64,000 nt of DNA from Chryseobacterium sp. OV279 (GTDB taxonomy: Bacteria; Bacteroidota; Bacteroidia; Flavobacteriales; Weeksellaceae). This document shows, in pieces, positions 7,780 to 16,614 of the stretch. Within the stretch, counting starts at the first letter, position 1. Every line of letters starts with the position of its first letter. The stretch is from positions 1-64,000 of the forward strand of contig NZ_FQUD01000004.1 of assembly GCF_900128945.1 (NCBI RefSeq), read 5' to 3'. A model generated the notes under the pieces. It was not told the DNA's origin. It did no database searches and was given only the letters and a program-made list of their open reading frames with translations. A program made the translations under genes and the position numbers.

Positions 7780-10700
7780 ATGAGTTTTTTAAACAAAGTT
7801 CTTAAAGGGTTTTTGGGAGACAAAAAAGCGCAGGACCTAAAAGAAGTAAAAAAAGTTGTAACAAAAATCAAAGCTGTAGAACCAGCCATTCAACAGTTGA
7901 CTGATGATGGACTGAGAGAAAAAACTGCTGAATTTAAAGACAATATTAAATCTGCAACCAGCAAAATTACAGCGCAGATAGAACAGATAAAGGAGCAGGT
8001 GAAAAATTCACCTAATGTAGATGAAAAGGAAGCTCTTTTCACAAAAATTGAGGCTCTTAAAAAAGAATCATACGACATTGAAGAAAAAGTTCTTGGTCAG
8101 ATCCTTCCTGAAGCTTTTGCATTGGTAAAAGAAACAGCAAGAAGATGGGCTCAGAACGGAGAGATCCGTACCAAAGCAACAGACTGGGACAGACAATTGG
8201 CCGGAGCGGGTAAAGATTTCGTAGAGATTCAGGGAGATACTGCCATCTGGAAAAACTCCTGGGACGCTGCCGGAACTCCTGTAGTTTGGGACATGGTCCA
8301 TTATGATGTTCAGTTTATCGGAGGGGTTATTCTTCACAGTGGTAAAATTACCGAAATGGCAACTGGTGAAGGTAAAACTTTGGTAGGAACATTACCTATT
8401 TACTTAAATGCACTTTCTGAAAGAGGTGTTCACGTAGTAACGGTGAATGACTATCTTGCTAAAAGAGACTCCGCATGGATGGGCCCTCTTTATCAGTTCC
8501 ACGGAATGTCTATCGACTGTATCGATAACCACCAGCCGAACTCAGATGGAAGAAGAAAAGCATACAACTCAGATATTACTTACGGAACGAATAACGAATT
8601 CGGTTTCGATTATCTGAGAGATAACATGGTAACTTCACCTTCAGAACTGGTGCAAAGAGAATTGAACTTTGCGATCGTGGATGAAGTTGACTCTGTATTG
8701 GTAGATGATGCGAGAACACCATTGATCATTTCAGGTCCGGTTCCTCAGGGAGACAGACAGGAATTTGATGTTCTTAAGCCTTCTATCGACAGAATCGTTG
8801 AAGTTCAGAAAAAAACGGTTTCTGCACTCTTTAATGAAGCGAAAAAATTAATCGCTGCAGGAAACACAAAAGAAGGAGGATTCAAATTACTTCAGTCTTA
8901 CAGAGGTCTTCCTAAAAACAGACAGTTAATCAAATTCTTATCGGAAAGCGGAAACAGAGCATTGCTTCAGAAAGTGGAAGCGCAATACATGCAGGACAAC
9001 AACCGTGATATGCCGATTGTAGATAAAGATCTTTATTTCGTTATCGAAGAGAAAAACAATCAGGTTGATCTTACCGATAAGGGAGTAGAATATATGTCTC
9101 AGGGGAATTCTGACAATAACTTCTTCGTTCTTCCGGATATCGGAACAGAAATCGCTGAAGTGGAGGCAAAAAACCTTACGAAAGAAGAAGAATTCGAGGC
9201 TAAAGAAAAACTTTTCTCTGAATTCGCTGAAAAATCTGAGCGTGTACACACGATGAGCCAGCTGTTAAAAGCTTACACATTATTTGAAAAAGATGATGAG
9301 TATGTAGTGATCGACGGGGAAGTAAAAATCGTTGACGAGCAGACAGGTCGTATCATGGAAGGAAGACGTTATTCTGACGGTCTTCACCAGGCGATCGAAG
9401 CTAAGGAAAATGTAAAAATTGAAGCCGCTACGCAGACTTTTGCAACGGTAACACTTCAGAACTATTTCCGTATGTACAACAAGCTTGCGGGGATGACCGG
9501 TACAGCTGAGACAGAAGCGGGAGAGCTTTGGGAGATCTACAAATTAGATGTTGTGGTGATTCCTACCAACCGTCCTATTTTAAGACATGACAGACAGGAT
9601 TTAGTTTTCAAAACTAACCGTGAAAAATATAACGCCGTAATTGAAGAGATTGAAAAATTAACAGCAGCAAAAAGACCTGTATTGGTAGGTACTACTTCTG
9701 TTGAAATTTCTCAGTTACTTTCTAAGGCTCTTCAGTTAAGAAAAATCCCACACCAGGTATTGAACGCGAAGCTTCACAAGAAAGAAGCAGAGATCGTTGC
9801 CGGAGCAGGACAGCCGGGCGTTGTAACGATTGCAACGAACATGGCAGGTCGTGGCACGGATATCAAGCTTTCTAAGGAAGTAAAAGAAGCAGGAGGTTTG
9901 GCTATTATCGGTACTGAAAGACACGATTCAAGACGTGTAGACAGACAGCTTAGAGGTAGAGCGGGACGTCAGGGAGATCCAGGAAGTTCTCAGTTCTATG
10001 TATCTCTTGAAGATAACTTAATGCGTCTTTTCGGTTCTGAGAGAATCGCGAAAATGATGGACAGAATGGGTCATAAAGATGGTGAAGTGATTCAGCATTC
10101 TATGATCAGCAAATCTATTGAAAGAGCGCAGAAGAAAGTGGAGGAAAACAACTTCGGGATCAGAAAGAGACTTCTTGAGTACGATGACGTAATGAACAAA
10201 CAGCGTGACGTGATCTATAAAAGAAGAAAGAATGCTCTTTTTGGAGATCACCTTAAGTATGACATTACGAATATGATCTTCGATGTTTCAAATTCAATTG
10301 TTACCAAAGGAAAAGCTACAGGAAACTATAAAGATTTCGAATTCGATATCATTAAGTTCTTCACGATGGAATCTCCGGTTTCTGAAAATGATTTCAAGAG
10401 CAAGCAGATTCCTGAATTGACAGATCTTGTTTTCAAGGCCGCTCAGGAAGACTATAAAATGAAACTGAACTTACTGAAAGAAAAATCATTCCCTATCATT
10501 GAGAATGTATATCAGAATCAGGGTTCCATGTTTAAAATGATCCAGGTTCCTTTCTCAGACGGACACAAAACAATGACGATTGTGGCTGATCTGAAAGAAG
10601 CTTACGATACTCAGTGTGAAAGTTTGATCAATGATTTTGAAAAGAACATCACTTTATCCATCATCGATGAAAACTGGAAACTTCACCTTCGTGAAATGGA

Positions 10701-10854
10701 TGACCTGAGAAGATCTTCTCAAGGTGCCGTTTACGAGCAGAAAGATCCATTGGTGATTTACAAACAGGAATCATTCCACTTATTCAGTGAAATGGTAGAC
10801 AAAATGAACAAAGAAATTATCTCTTTCTTATACAAAGGAGAAATCCCTGCTTAA
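7780..10854 (+). CDS. secA: Preprotein translocase ATPase subunit SecA
   Basis: A 1024-residue motor ATPase that drives secretory proteins through SecYEG. Walker A is GEGKT at residues 196-200. DEVDSVLVDDARTPLIISG (DEAD-like box and the conserved loop) and the C-terminal helicase motif GRAGRQGDPG are all present. The protein is longer than the roughly 900 residues of E. coli SecA because of a lysine/glutamate-rich N-terminal insert (about 50-105) and an insert near 345-395. It ends in SFLYKGEIPA without the usual C-terminal zinc motif (CxCxSGxxxxxCH). The start is placed at the first ATG after the leader hairpin. Identification is certain. Confidence 0.98.
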   Translation: MSFLNKVLKGFLGDKKAQDLKEVKKVVTKIKAVEPAIQQLTDDGLREKTAEFKDNIKSATSKITAQIEQIKEQVKNSPNVDEKEALFTKIEALKKESYDIEEKVLGQILPEAFALVKETARRWAQNGEIRTKATDWDRQLAGAGKDFVEIQGDTAIWKNSWDAAGTPVVWDMVHYDVQFIGGVILHSGKITEMATGEGKTLVGTLPIYLNALSERGVHVVTVNDYLAKRDSAWMGPLYQFHGMSIDCIDNHQPNSDGRRKAYNSDITYGTNNEFGFDYLRDNMVTSPSELVQRELNFAIVDEVDSVLVDDARTPLIISGPVPQGDRQEFDVLKPSIDRIVEVQKKTVSALFNEAKKLIAAGNTKEGGFKLLQSYRGLPKNRQLIKFLSESGNRALLQKVEAQYMQDNNRDMPIVDKDLYFVIEEKNNQVDLTDKGVEYMSQGNSDNNFFVLPDIGTEIAEVEAKNLTKEEEFEAKEKLFSEFAEKSERVHTMSQLLKAYTLFEKDDEYVVIDGEVKIVDEQTGRIMEGRRYSDGLHQAIEAKENVKIEAATQTFATVTLQNYFRMYNKLAGMTGTAETEAGELWEIYKLDVVVIPTNRPILRHDRQDLVFKTNREKYNAVIEEIEKLTAAKRPVLVGTTSVEISQLLSKALQLRKIPHQVLNAKLHKKEAEIVAGAGQPGVVTIATNMAGRGTDIKLSKEVKEAGGLAIIGTERHDSRRVDRQLRGRAGRQGDPGSSQFYVSLEDNLMRLFGSERIAKMMDRMGHKDGEVIQHSMISKSIERAQKKVEENNFGIRKRLLEYDDVMNKQRDVIYKRRKNALFGDHLKYDITNMIFDVSNSIVTKGKATGNYKDFEFDIIKFFTMESPVSENDFKSKQIPELTDLVFKAAQEDYKMKLNLLKEKSFPIIENVYQNQGSMFKMIQVPFSDGHKTMTIVADLKEAYDTQCESLINDFEKNITLSIIDENWKLHLREMDDLRRSSQGAVYEQKDPLVIYKQESFHLFSEMVDKMNKEIISFLYKGEIPA

Positions 10855-10877
10855 GGAATTAATAATAAAATCTCATA

Positions 10878-10913
10878 AAAACCTCGCTTCAGCACAGACT
10901 GAAGCGGGGTTTT
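10878..10913 (+). terminator. Terminator of secA
   Basis: AAAACCTCGCTTCAG and CTGAAGCGGGGTTTT form a 15-bp stem with one G-T pair around a 6-base loop; the run of T in the right arm and GTTATTT follow. Confidence 0.8.
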
Positions 10914-10982
10914 GTTATTTAGTGCCTAATGAATTCATGATAAATATCAATCCTGTTATTTATTTAGAACAATTAAAAACAA

Positions 10983-10990
10983 TATATTTG
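10983..10990 (+). promoter_or_regulatory. -7 box of the iron-uptake block
   Basis: TATATTTG is an exact TAnnTTTG box, 8 bases before the start codon, so any leader is very short. About 25 bases upstream, TTTAGAACAATTAAA is a weak imperfect inverted repeat that could be a Fur-type operator. That part is a guess. Confidence 0.45.
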
Positions 10991-10998
10991 CAAAAAAT

Positions 10999-13179
10999 TT
11001 GACTTTCATGAAACAAGTACTGATCTGTGCCTCATTGCTGGGTTCTCTACTGGTCTTTGCCCAGGAAAAGGATTCAACAGCCTTAAAAAGCATTGATGAA
11101 GTGATCATCAACACCTATGTCAAAAAAGACAGTGATTATTCCAATAAGATGCCTTTAAAAGCTATTGAAAACCCACAGGTATATTCGAGCGTAGATAAAG
11201 TAATTTTAGAAAATCAGGGAATTTTTACAGTTGATGATGCTTTCAAAAACATTACGGGTCTGCAAACCATGTGGACATCCAACGGAAGAGCAGGTGATGG
11301 TGGTGCTTATGTAAGTTTAAGAGGATTTGTTTCATCCAATTCATTGAGAAACGGAGTTCTTGGAGCAGTAACGAGTACTATAGATGCTGTGAACCTTGAA
11401 AAGCTGGAAGTTTTAAAAGGTCCATCCGGAACATTATTCGGAAGCTTGCTGACCAGTTATGGAGGTGTTATCAACCGTGTAACGAAAAAACCATTTGAGA
11501 CTTTCGGAGGAAATGTAAGTCTGGCAGGAGGAAGTTATGACACGTACAGAGCCGCCGTAGACATCAACACTCCCCTAACGAATGATAAGAAACTTCTATT
11601 CCGCTTAAATTCTGCTTATACCAACGAAGGTACATTTCAGACAGAAGGTTTCAGAAGAAATTTAGCGATTGCGCCAAGCTTAAGCTATAAACCAACAGAC
11701 CGATTAAGCATTAACCTGGATATGGAATTATTCCAAATGAAGAGTATGAGCGATCAGACGTTCTTCTTTTATTCAGGAAAATATTTGCAGAAGGTGAATA
11801 ACATCAGGGACCTAAATCTGGATTACAAAAATTCATATTTAGGAAATGACCTTACCAATACGGGACGAAGCATCAATTTCTTCGGACAGGTTCAGTATAA
11901 AATTTCAAATTCCATCACTTCTTCTACCAATTTCAGCAGTTCTTCCAGCTATTCAGACGGGTTTATGCCTTATCTGTATTTTATGGGTGATGATGCTACC
12001 AGCATGTACAGAAGTGATCAGTCTACCCGAGACAGCAGAAAAAAATCAATCAATTTCCAGCAGAACTTTAACGGAGATTTTAAAATCGGAAACTTAAGAA
12101 ACCGTGTAGTTCTAGGATTTGATTATTTAAGGATAAACAACAGTCAGAATTTCTACGATGTAAACGGATTCGACAAAAATGCCGCCGGTGAGTCTGTACC
12201 AGTCCCATTACATCAGCCGGGCTTCAACTATACCAACTTCAACGGAACGGCACTTCAATCTATGTACAATGGAATGGCTGGAAATGAAAAACCCTACTTA
12301 ATATCCGGAACACAGGAAAACTACGCCGTATACTTATCCAATGTCCTGAACATAACGAACAATCTGAATGTGCTGATGGCTTTACGTGTTGACAATTTCA
12401 ACAATAAACCGGGAGCAGATGTTGCGGACGGAAAGAAAATGAATCAGACGTTCTTTTCTCCAAAACTTGGGGTTGTGTATGAAGTAATCAAAGACAAGGT
12501 TTCTCTTTTCGGGAATTATCAGAACAGTTTTAAAAACCTCAGTTATTATGTAGACGGAGCAGGAGCAACAAATACTCCGCTTCCTGAACAGGCTAACCAA
12601 ATGGAAGGAGGAATTAAAACAAGCCTTTTCAACGGAAAAGTATCTTCTACTTTCAGTTACTACAACATTAAAGTAAAGGATGTTTTAAGAAATGTACCTA
12701 CCGTAGATGCTCCCAATGCACAGATACAGGACGGAACTATTGTAAGCAGAGGTGTTGAGCTTGAAGTGAATGCTTATCTGGTAAAAGGTTTTACTGCCAT
12801 TGCCGGTTTTACTTATAATGATTCGAAATATACAAAAGCAGATCCGTCTGTTTTAGACAGAAGACCGAATACGTCAGGTTCTCCTTATCTGGCTAATTTA
12901 TACGCAAGCTACCAGTTTCTTGATGGAAAACTTAAAGGCTTAGGATTCGGAGTTGGTGGAAACTACGCCAGCGAAAATAAAATATACAACTCTGCCGATG
13001 GTGTTTTCTCACTACCGTCATATGTCGTATTGAATGCCAGCGCCTACTACGATGCTAAAAAATTCAGGATAGGAGTAAAAGTAGACAATTTCACAAACGA
13101 ACGTTACTGGATAGGATATACAACAGCTAATCCACAGAAACTGATTAATGCAGTGGGAACTGTTACTTACAAATTTTAA
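10999..13179 (+). CDS. TonB-dependent siderophore receptor (first of three)
   Basis: A 726-residue outer-membrane receptor. It has a signal peptide (residues 1-21, cleaved near VFAQ), a plug domain beginning at about residue 55 with LKGPSGTLFGS near 135 as the typical plug motif, and a 22-strand barrel ending in the terminal phenylalanine (TVTYKF) needed for outer-membrane assembly. IDEVIIN near residue 30 may be the TonB box. It lacks the long N-terminal carboxypeptidase-like domain of SusC proteins, which fits a metal-chelate importer. It starts a co-directional block with another receptor 32 bp downstream. Substrate unknown. Confidence 0.88.
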   Translation: MTFMKQVLICASLLGSLLVFAQEKDSTALKSIDEVIINTYVKKDSDYSNKMPLKAIENPQVYSSVDKVILENQGIFTVDDAFKNITGLQTMWTSNGRAGDGGAYVSLRGFVSSNSLRNGVLGAVTSTIDAVNLEKLEVLKGPSGTLFGSLLTSYGGVINRVTKKPFETFGGNVSLAGGSYDTYRAAVDINTPLTNDKKLLFRLNSAYTNEGTFQTEGFRRNLAIAPSLSYKPTDRLSINLDMELFQMKSMSDQTFFFYSGKYLQKVNNIRDLNLDYKNSYLGNDLTNTGRSINFFGQVQYKISNSITSSTNFSSSSSYSDGFMPYLYFMGDDATSMYRSDQSTRDSRKKSINFQQNFNGDFKIGNLRNRVVLGFDYLRINNSQNFYDVNGFDKNAAGESVPVPLHQPGFNYTNFNGTALQSMYNGMAGNEKPYLISGTQENYAVYLSNVLNITNNLNVLMALRVDNFNNKPGADVADGKKMNQTFFSPKLGVVYEVIKDKVSLFGNYQNSFKNLSYYVDGAGATNTPLPEQANQMEGGIKTSLFNGKVSSTFSYYNIKVKDVLRNVPTVDAPNAQIQDGTIVSRGVELEVNAYLVKGFTAIAGFTYNDSKYTKADPSVLDRRPNTSGSPYLANLYASYQFLDGKLKGLGFGVGGNYASENKIYNSADGVFSLPSYVVLNASAYYDAKKFRIGVKVDNFTNERYWIGYTTANPQKLINAVGTVTYKF

Positions 13180-13211
13180 TCCATTACCATAATTCAGACA
13201 CTATTTAAACA

Positions 13212-15377
13212 ATGAAAAGAATAACGATAGGAGCAGCATTATTAACATCCATGTTAACCTTAGCTCAGCAAAAAGATACGATTAAATCAAATGACATCGA
13301 AGAAGTTGTTGTCAACGGAAGATACTATCAGAAATATAAACTTAACGAGGTTTCGGGATCATTAAGACTGCAAACCCCGATTATTGAACTTCCACAAAAC
13401 GTACAGTCCATCAGCGGTCAGGTTTTGAATGACCAGATCACTTTAAATATGTCTGAAGGAATTGTCCGTAACGTAAGTGGTGCCAGAAAAGTAGAACACT
13501 GGGACAATGTGTATTCCAACGTTTTCATGAGAGGAGCAAGTATCGCAACCTACATGAACGGAATGAATGTTTCCTCTACTTGGGGACCTATCAACCCGGA
13601 TGCATCTATCATTGACAGGATAGAATTCGTAAAAGGACCGGCAGGATTCATGGGATCTATGGGTGATCCGGCAGGATTTTACAATGTGGTAACAAAAAAA
13701 CCAACAGGAAAATTTGCCAATAGTGTAAGATTCACAACGGGAAGCTACAATCTTTTCAGAGGAGAAGCAGATCTTGACGGCGTTATCGTGAAAGATGGTG
13801 TATTGGATTACCGTTTAAACTTAATGAGTAGTTCCAACAAATCATGGTCAGAAAATGATAAGACCAGCAAAATAATTGTGGCTCCGTCTATTACTTTCAG
13901 ACCAACAAAAACAACGACATTCACGGCACAGTACAACTATCAGTTTTTAAAATTCAATCAGCCGGGAGCTTATTTAATGTCTCAAGACGGTTATGCTTCA
14001 TTAAATGTTCATACTAACTTTAATGACCCAAACTTCAAAAAAACAGAAGTGAAGGATCAAAGCTTATTCTTAACCCTGGATCAGAAATTATTCAAAGACT
14101 GGGTGTGGAGTACACAATATGCTTACATGGATATGAACTATGACGGGGGCTCATGGTGGGGAACTTTTGACCCGAACGATAAAAATATCTTCAACAGAAC
14201 AGTAAGCAACTGGCAGGCTGTTGGGAAAAATCATATTTTCCAGACGTATTTAAGAGGTAGTCTGAATACAGGAAACATCGTGCATAAAATTATCGCAGGA
14301 TTTGACTACGGAGATAGAAAATACAATGCAGACTTCTCTGGATATGGTCCTGGAGTTTATCCGATCAATATTCAGAATGTGCAATATGGAGTAAATCCAT
14401 CTACCTTGCCTCCTGACAGTTTTTACACTTTAAACTCTGCTGCTCCTTTCTATAACGATCAAGGCGTAAAATACACTTCTTATTATGCACAGGATCAGAT
14501 AGAAATGTTCAATAATAAGCTGCGTCTTACTTTAGCAGGAAGATATACAAGCGGGACCACTTTCGCAGGATATCCATTTTACTCCGAAGGAAATATTGTT
14601 CCTAAAGATAAAGCAGGTGAATTTACCCCAAGAGTTGGAGCAAGCTACTCTTTCAGTGATGATTTCTCCGCATATGGAGTCTTTGATAAAACATTTGTAC
14701 CGCAGTCAGCTGTGCAGTACTCTGAAACCAATCCTAAAGGTGTTCCTCTTACCACACCTTTCAGAGGCCAGAACCTTGAAGTCGGAATTAAAAAAGACTG
14801 GTTTGGCGGGAAATGGAATTCAACATTTGCAGTATATGATATAAGAAGACAAAATATATTTACATCTGATCCCGCTCGTCCTGGTAGTGGTCTTTCAGTA
14901 GCTACTGGTGAACAGAGAGCCAGAGGTTTCGAAGCTGATATTAAAGGAGAAATTGTAAAAGGATTAAATGTAGTGATCAACTATGCTTATACAGATGCTA
15001 AAACAATCAAAGACAGTGATGCTTCAAAAATAGGTCAGCAGTCTCCCGGAAATGCTAAAAACGTACAGAATACGTGGTTAAGCTACAGATTTGAACATGG
15101 CAATCTAAAAGGATTCGGTATTTCTGCAGGATATAAGTATCAGGGAGGAAGACAATCTTGGTTTGGAACCACCGCAAAATACGACCAGAGCCTGGAAGAT
15201 TACTTTGACACCAACTTCGGTATTTCTTATACTGCTAAAAAATTCGATGTTAATCTATTGCTGAATAATGTTCTGAACAGAAAGCTTTACAGTGGCTACA
15301 GGTCAGATGACGGTTCGTACGCATGGATCTACAATGCTCCGCGTAACTGGAGACTATCAATAGGATATAAATTTTAA
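13212..15377 (+). CDS. TonB-dependent siderophore receptor (second)
   Basis: A 721-residue receptor. It has a signal peptide (1-18, ending LTLAQ), IEEVVVNGR as a probable TonB box near residue 30, the plug motif VKGPAGFMGSMGDPAGF at about 138-154, and a barrel ending in LSIGYKF. The plug is of the FhuA/FpvA ferri-siderophore type. It follows the first receptor closely and shares its strand, so it is probably in the same transcript. A terminator-like hairpin separates it from the PepSY gene. The siderophore is not predictable from the sequence. Confidence 0.88.
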   Translation: MKRITIGAALLTSMLTLAQQKDTIKSNDIEEVVVNGRYYQKYKLNEVSGSLRLQTPIIELPQNVQSISGQVLNDQITLNMSEGIVRNVSGARKVEHWDNVYSNVFMRGASIATYMNGMNVSSTWGPINPDASIIDRIEFVKGPAGFMGSMGDPAGFYNVVTKKPTGKFANSVRFTTGSYNLFRGEADLDGVIVKDGVLDYRLNLMSSSNKSWSENDKTSKIIVAPSITFRPTKTTTFTAQYNYQFLKFNQPGAYLMSQDGYASLNVHTNFNDPNFKKTEVKDQSLFLTLDQKLFKDWVWSTQYAYMDMNYDGGSWWGTFDPNDKNIFNRTVSNWQAVGKNHIFQTYLRGSLNTGNIVHKIIAGFDYGDRKYNADFSGYGPGVYPINIQNVQYGVNPSTLPPDSFYTLNSAAPFYNDQGVKYTSYYAQDQIEMFNNKLRLTLAGRYTSGTTFAGYPFYSEGNIVPKDKAGEFTPRVGASYSFSDDFSAYGVFDKTFVPQSAVQYSETNPKGVPLTTPFRGQNLEVGIKKDWFGGKWNSTFAVYDIRRQNIFTSDPARPGSGLSVATGEQRARGFEADIKGEIVKGLNVVINYAYTDAKTIKDSDASKIGQQSPGNAKNVQNTWLSYRFEHGNLKGFGISAGYKYQGGRQSWFGTTAKYDQSLEDYFDTNFGISYTAKKFDVNLLLNNVLNRKLYSGYRSDDGSYAWIYNAPRNWRLSIGYKF

Positions 15378-15386
15378 ATAATCAAA

Positions 15387-15414
15387 AGTTAGCCTCTTCG
15401 GAGGTTAACTTTTT
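15387..15414 (+). terminator. Terminator/attenuator just before the first PepSY gene
   Basis: AGTTAGCCTC and GAGGTTAACT form a 10-bp stem (one G-T pair) closed by a TTCG tetraloop, followed by TTTT. It ends only 3 bases before the ATG at 15418, so it must reduce expression of the downstream genes or act on initiation. Confidence 0.7.
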
Positions 15415-15417
15415 GCT

Positions 15418-16614
15418 ATGAAGAAAAAGCACCCCCATAAAAAGAAAGTTTCTTTTACAAAAAAATGGTCTGCCAAACTGCATTTGTGGTTTGGTTTGTC
15501 CGTTGGTATCATTGTTTTCATTGTTTCGCTTACCGGAACGCTGTATGTTTTTAAAGACGAGATACAGAACAGCCTGCGAAAAGAAGACATGTATGTGAAG
15601 GAAACCACAGTGTCTCCCATTTCTATAGCCATCCTGAAGGAAAAAGTCAGTCTGGAACTCAATGAAAAGTTTCCGGTGAATGCCGTGGAAATTTCTTTGG
15701 ACAAAAATAAATCTTACCGTTTTTCTTACTATGAAAAAAATAAAAAAGGCTGGAATTATTTTGAGGAAGTTAAAATCAATAAGCTGGTCTATGTAGATCA
15801 GTACACCGGAAAAATACTGGCTGTTTACGATGAAAAATACAACTTTTTCAACATTCTGAAATACATCCACTGGAGCCTTCTTCTGAATTCCGAATGGGGA
15901 AAATACGTCGTAGGAATTCCTACCGTGCTGTTTATCTTCATGCTTATCACCGGAATTGTATTATGGTGGCCCAAAAATAAAAAAGCAAGAAAAGGCCGTT
16001 TCTGGTTCAGCTGGGAAAATGTAAAAACCTGGAAACGTAAAAACTACGATCTCCATAATGTATTGGGTTTCTATGCTTCATTTTTCGCATTACTGATGAG
16101 CATTACAGGAATCTATTTTGCGTATCCGTATGTGAAAAACACGTTCAATCTTGCCCTGTCAGGATCATTGGAACAGCCGAAAGAAAAAGAAATTAAATCT
16201 CCTGATTCTCTGATGGCTAAAAACCCTTCGGTCTATGATCTTACGGCTCAGGAAACGAGAAAACGCTATGCCCATTCTTCCAGTTTCAGAATTCCACTGA
16301 ACGGAAAAAATAAGAAAGGAAAGGAATTGAAAAACATCCCGGTGACCATATACGGAGAAGAGGGACGTTTCAGCGAAAGAAATTCATTGGTGTTTGACAA
16401 ATATTCAGGAAAACTGCTGGCGGAAAAACCTCATCAGAAACTGAACAACGCGGAGAAATATGCCAATGCCAATTACGACATCCACACAGGATCCTATTTT
16501 GGGCTGTTTGGAAAAATCTTATGGTTCATTACAGGGCTCATCTGTACTTCACTTCCTGTCACAGGGTTTCTGGTATGGTGGGGAAAACAAAAAAAACAAG
16601 GAAAGAAAATATAA
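15418..16614 (+). CDS. PepSY-domain membrane protein (iron-uptake-associated)
   Basis: A 398-residue membrane protein of the PepSY_TM type. A basic, His-containing N-terminus (KKKHPHKKK) is followed by four helices at about 26-46, 160-182, 213-240 and 368-390. Two periplasmic PepSY regions lie between them. Conserved histidines occur at helix ends (KLHLWFG, IHWSLL, LHNVLGFY, YDIHTG). Relatives sit beside siderophore receptors and are thought to reduce ferric siderophores at the inner membrane. That role is inferred here from its place between two receptors. Its stop overlaps the next start (TAATG). Confidence 0.85.
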   Translation: MKKKHPHKKKVSFTKKWSAKLHLWFGLSVGIIVFIVSLTGTLYVFKDEIQNSLRKEDMYVKETTVSPISIAILKEKVSLELNEKFPVNAVEISLDKNKSYRFSYYEKNKKGWNYFEEVKINKLVYVDQYTGKILAVYDEKYNFFNILKYIHWSLLLNSEWGKYVVGIPTVLFIFMLITGIVLWWPKNKKARKGRFWFSWENVKTWKRKNYDLHNVLGFYASFFALLMSITGIYFAYPYVKNTFNLALSGSLEQPKEKEIKSPDSLMAKNPSVYDLTAQETRKRYAHSSSFRIPLNGKNKKGKELKNIPVTIYGEEGRFSERNSLVFDKYSGKLLAEKPHQKLNNAEKYANANYDIHTGSYFGLFGKILWFITGLICTSLPVTGFLVWWGKQKKQGKKI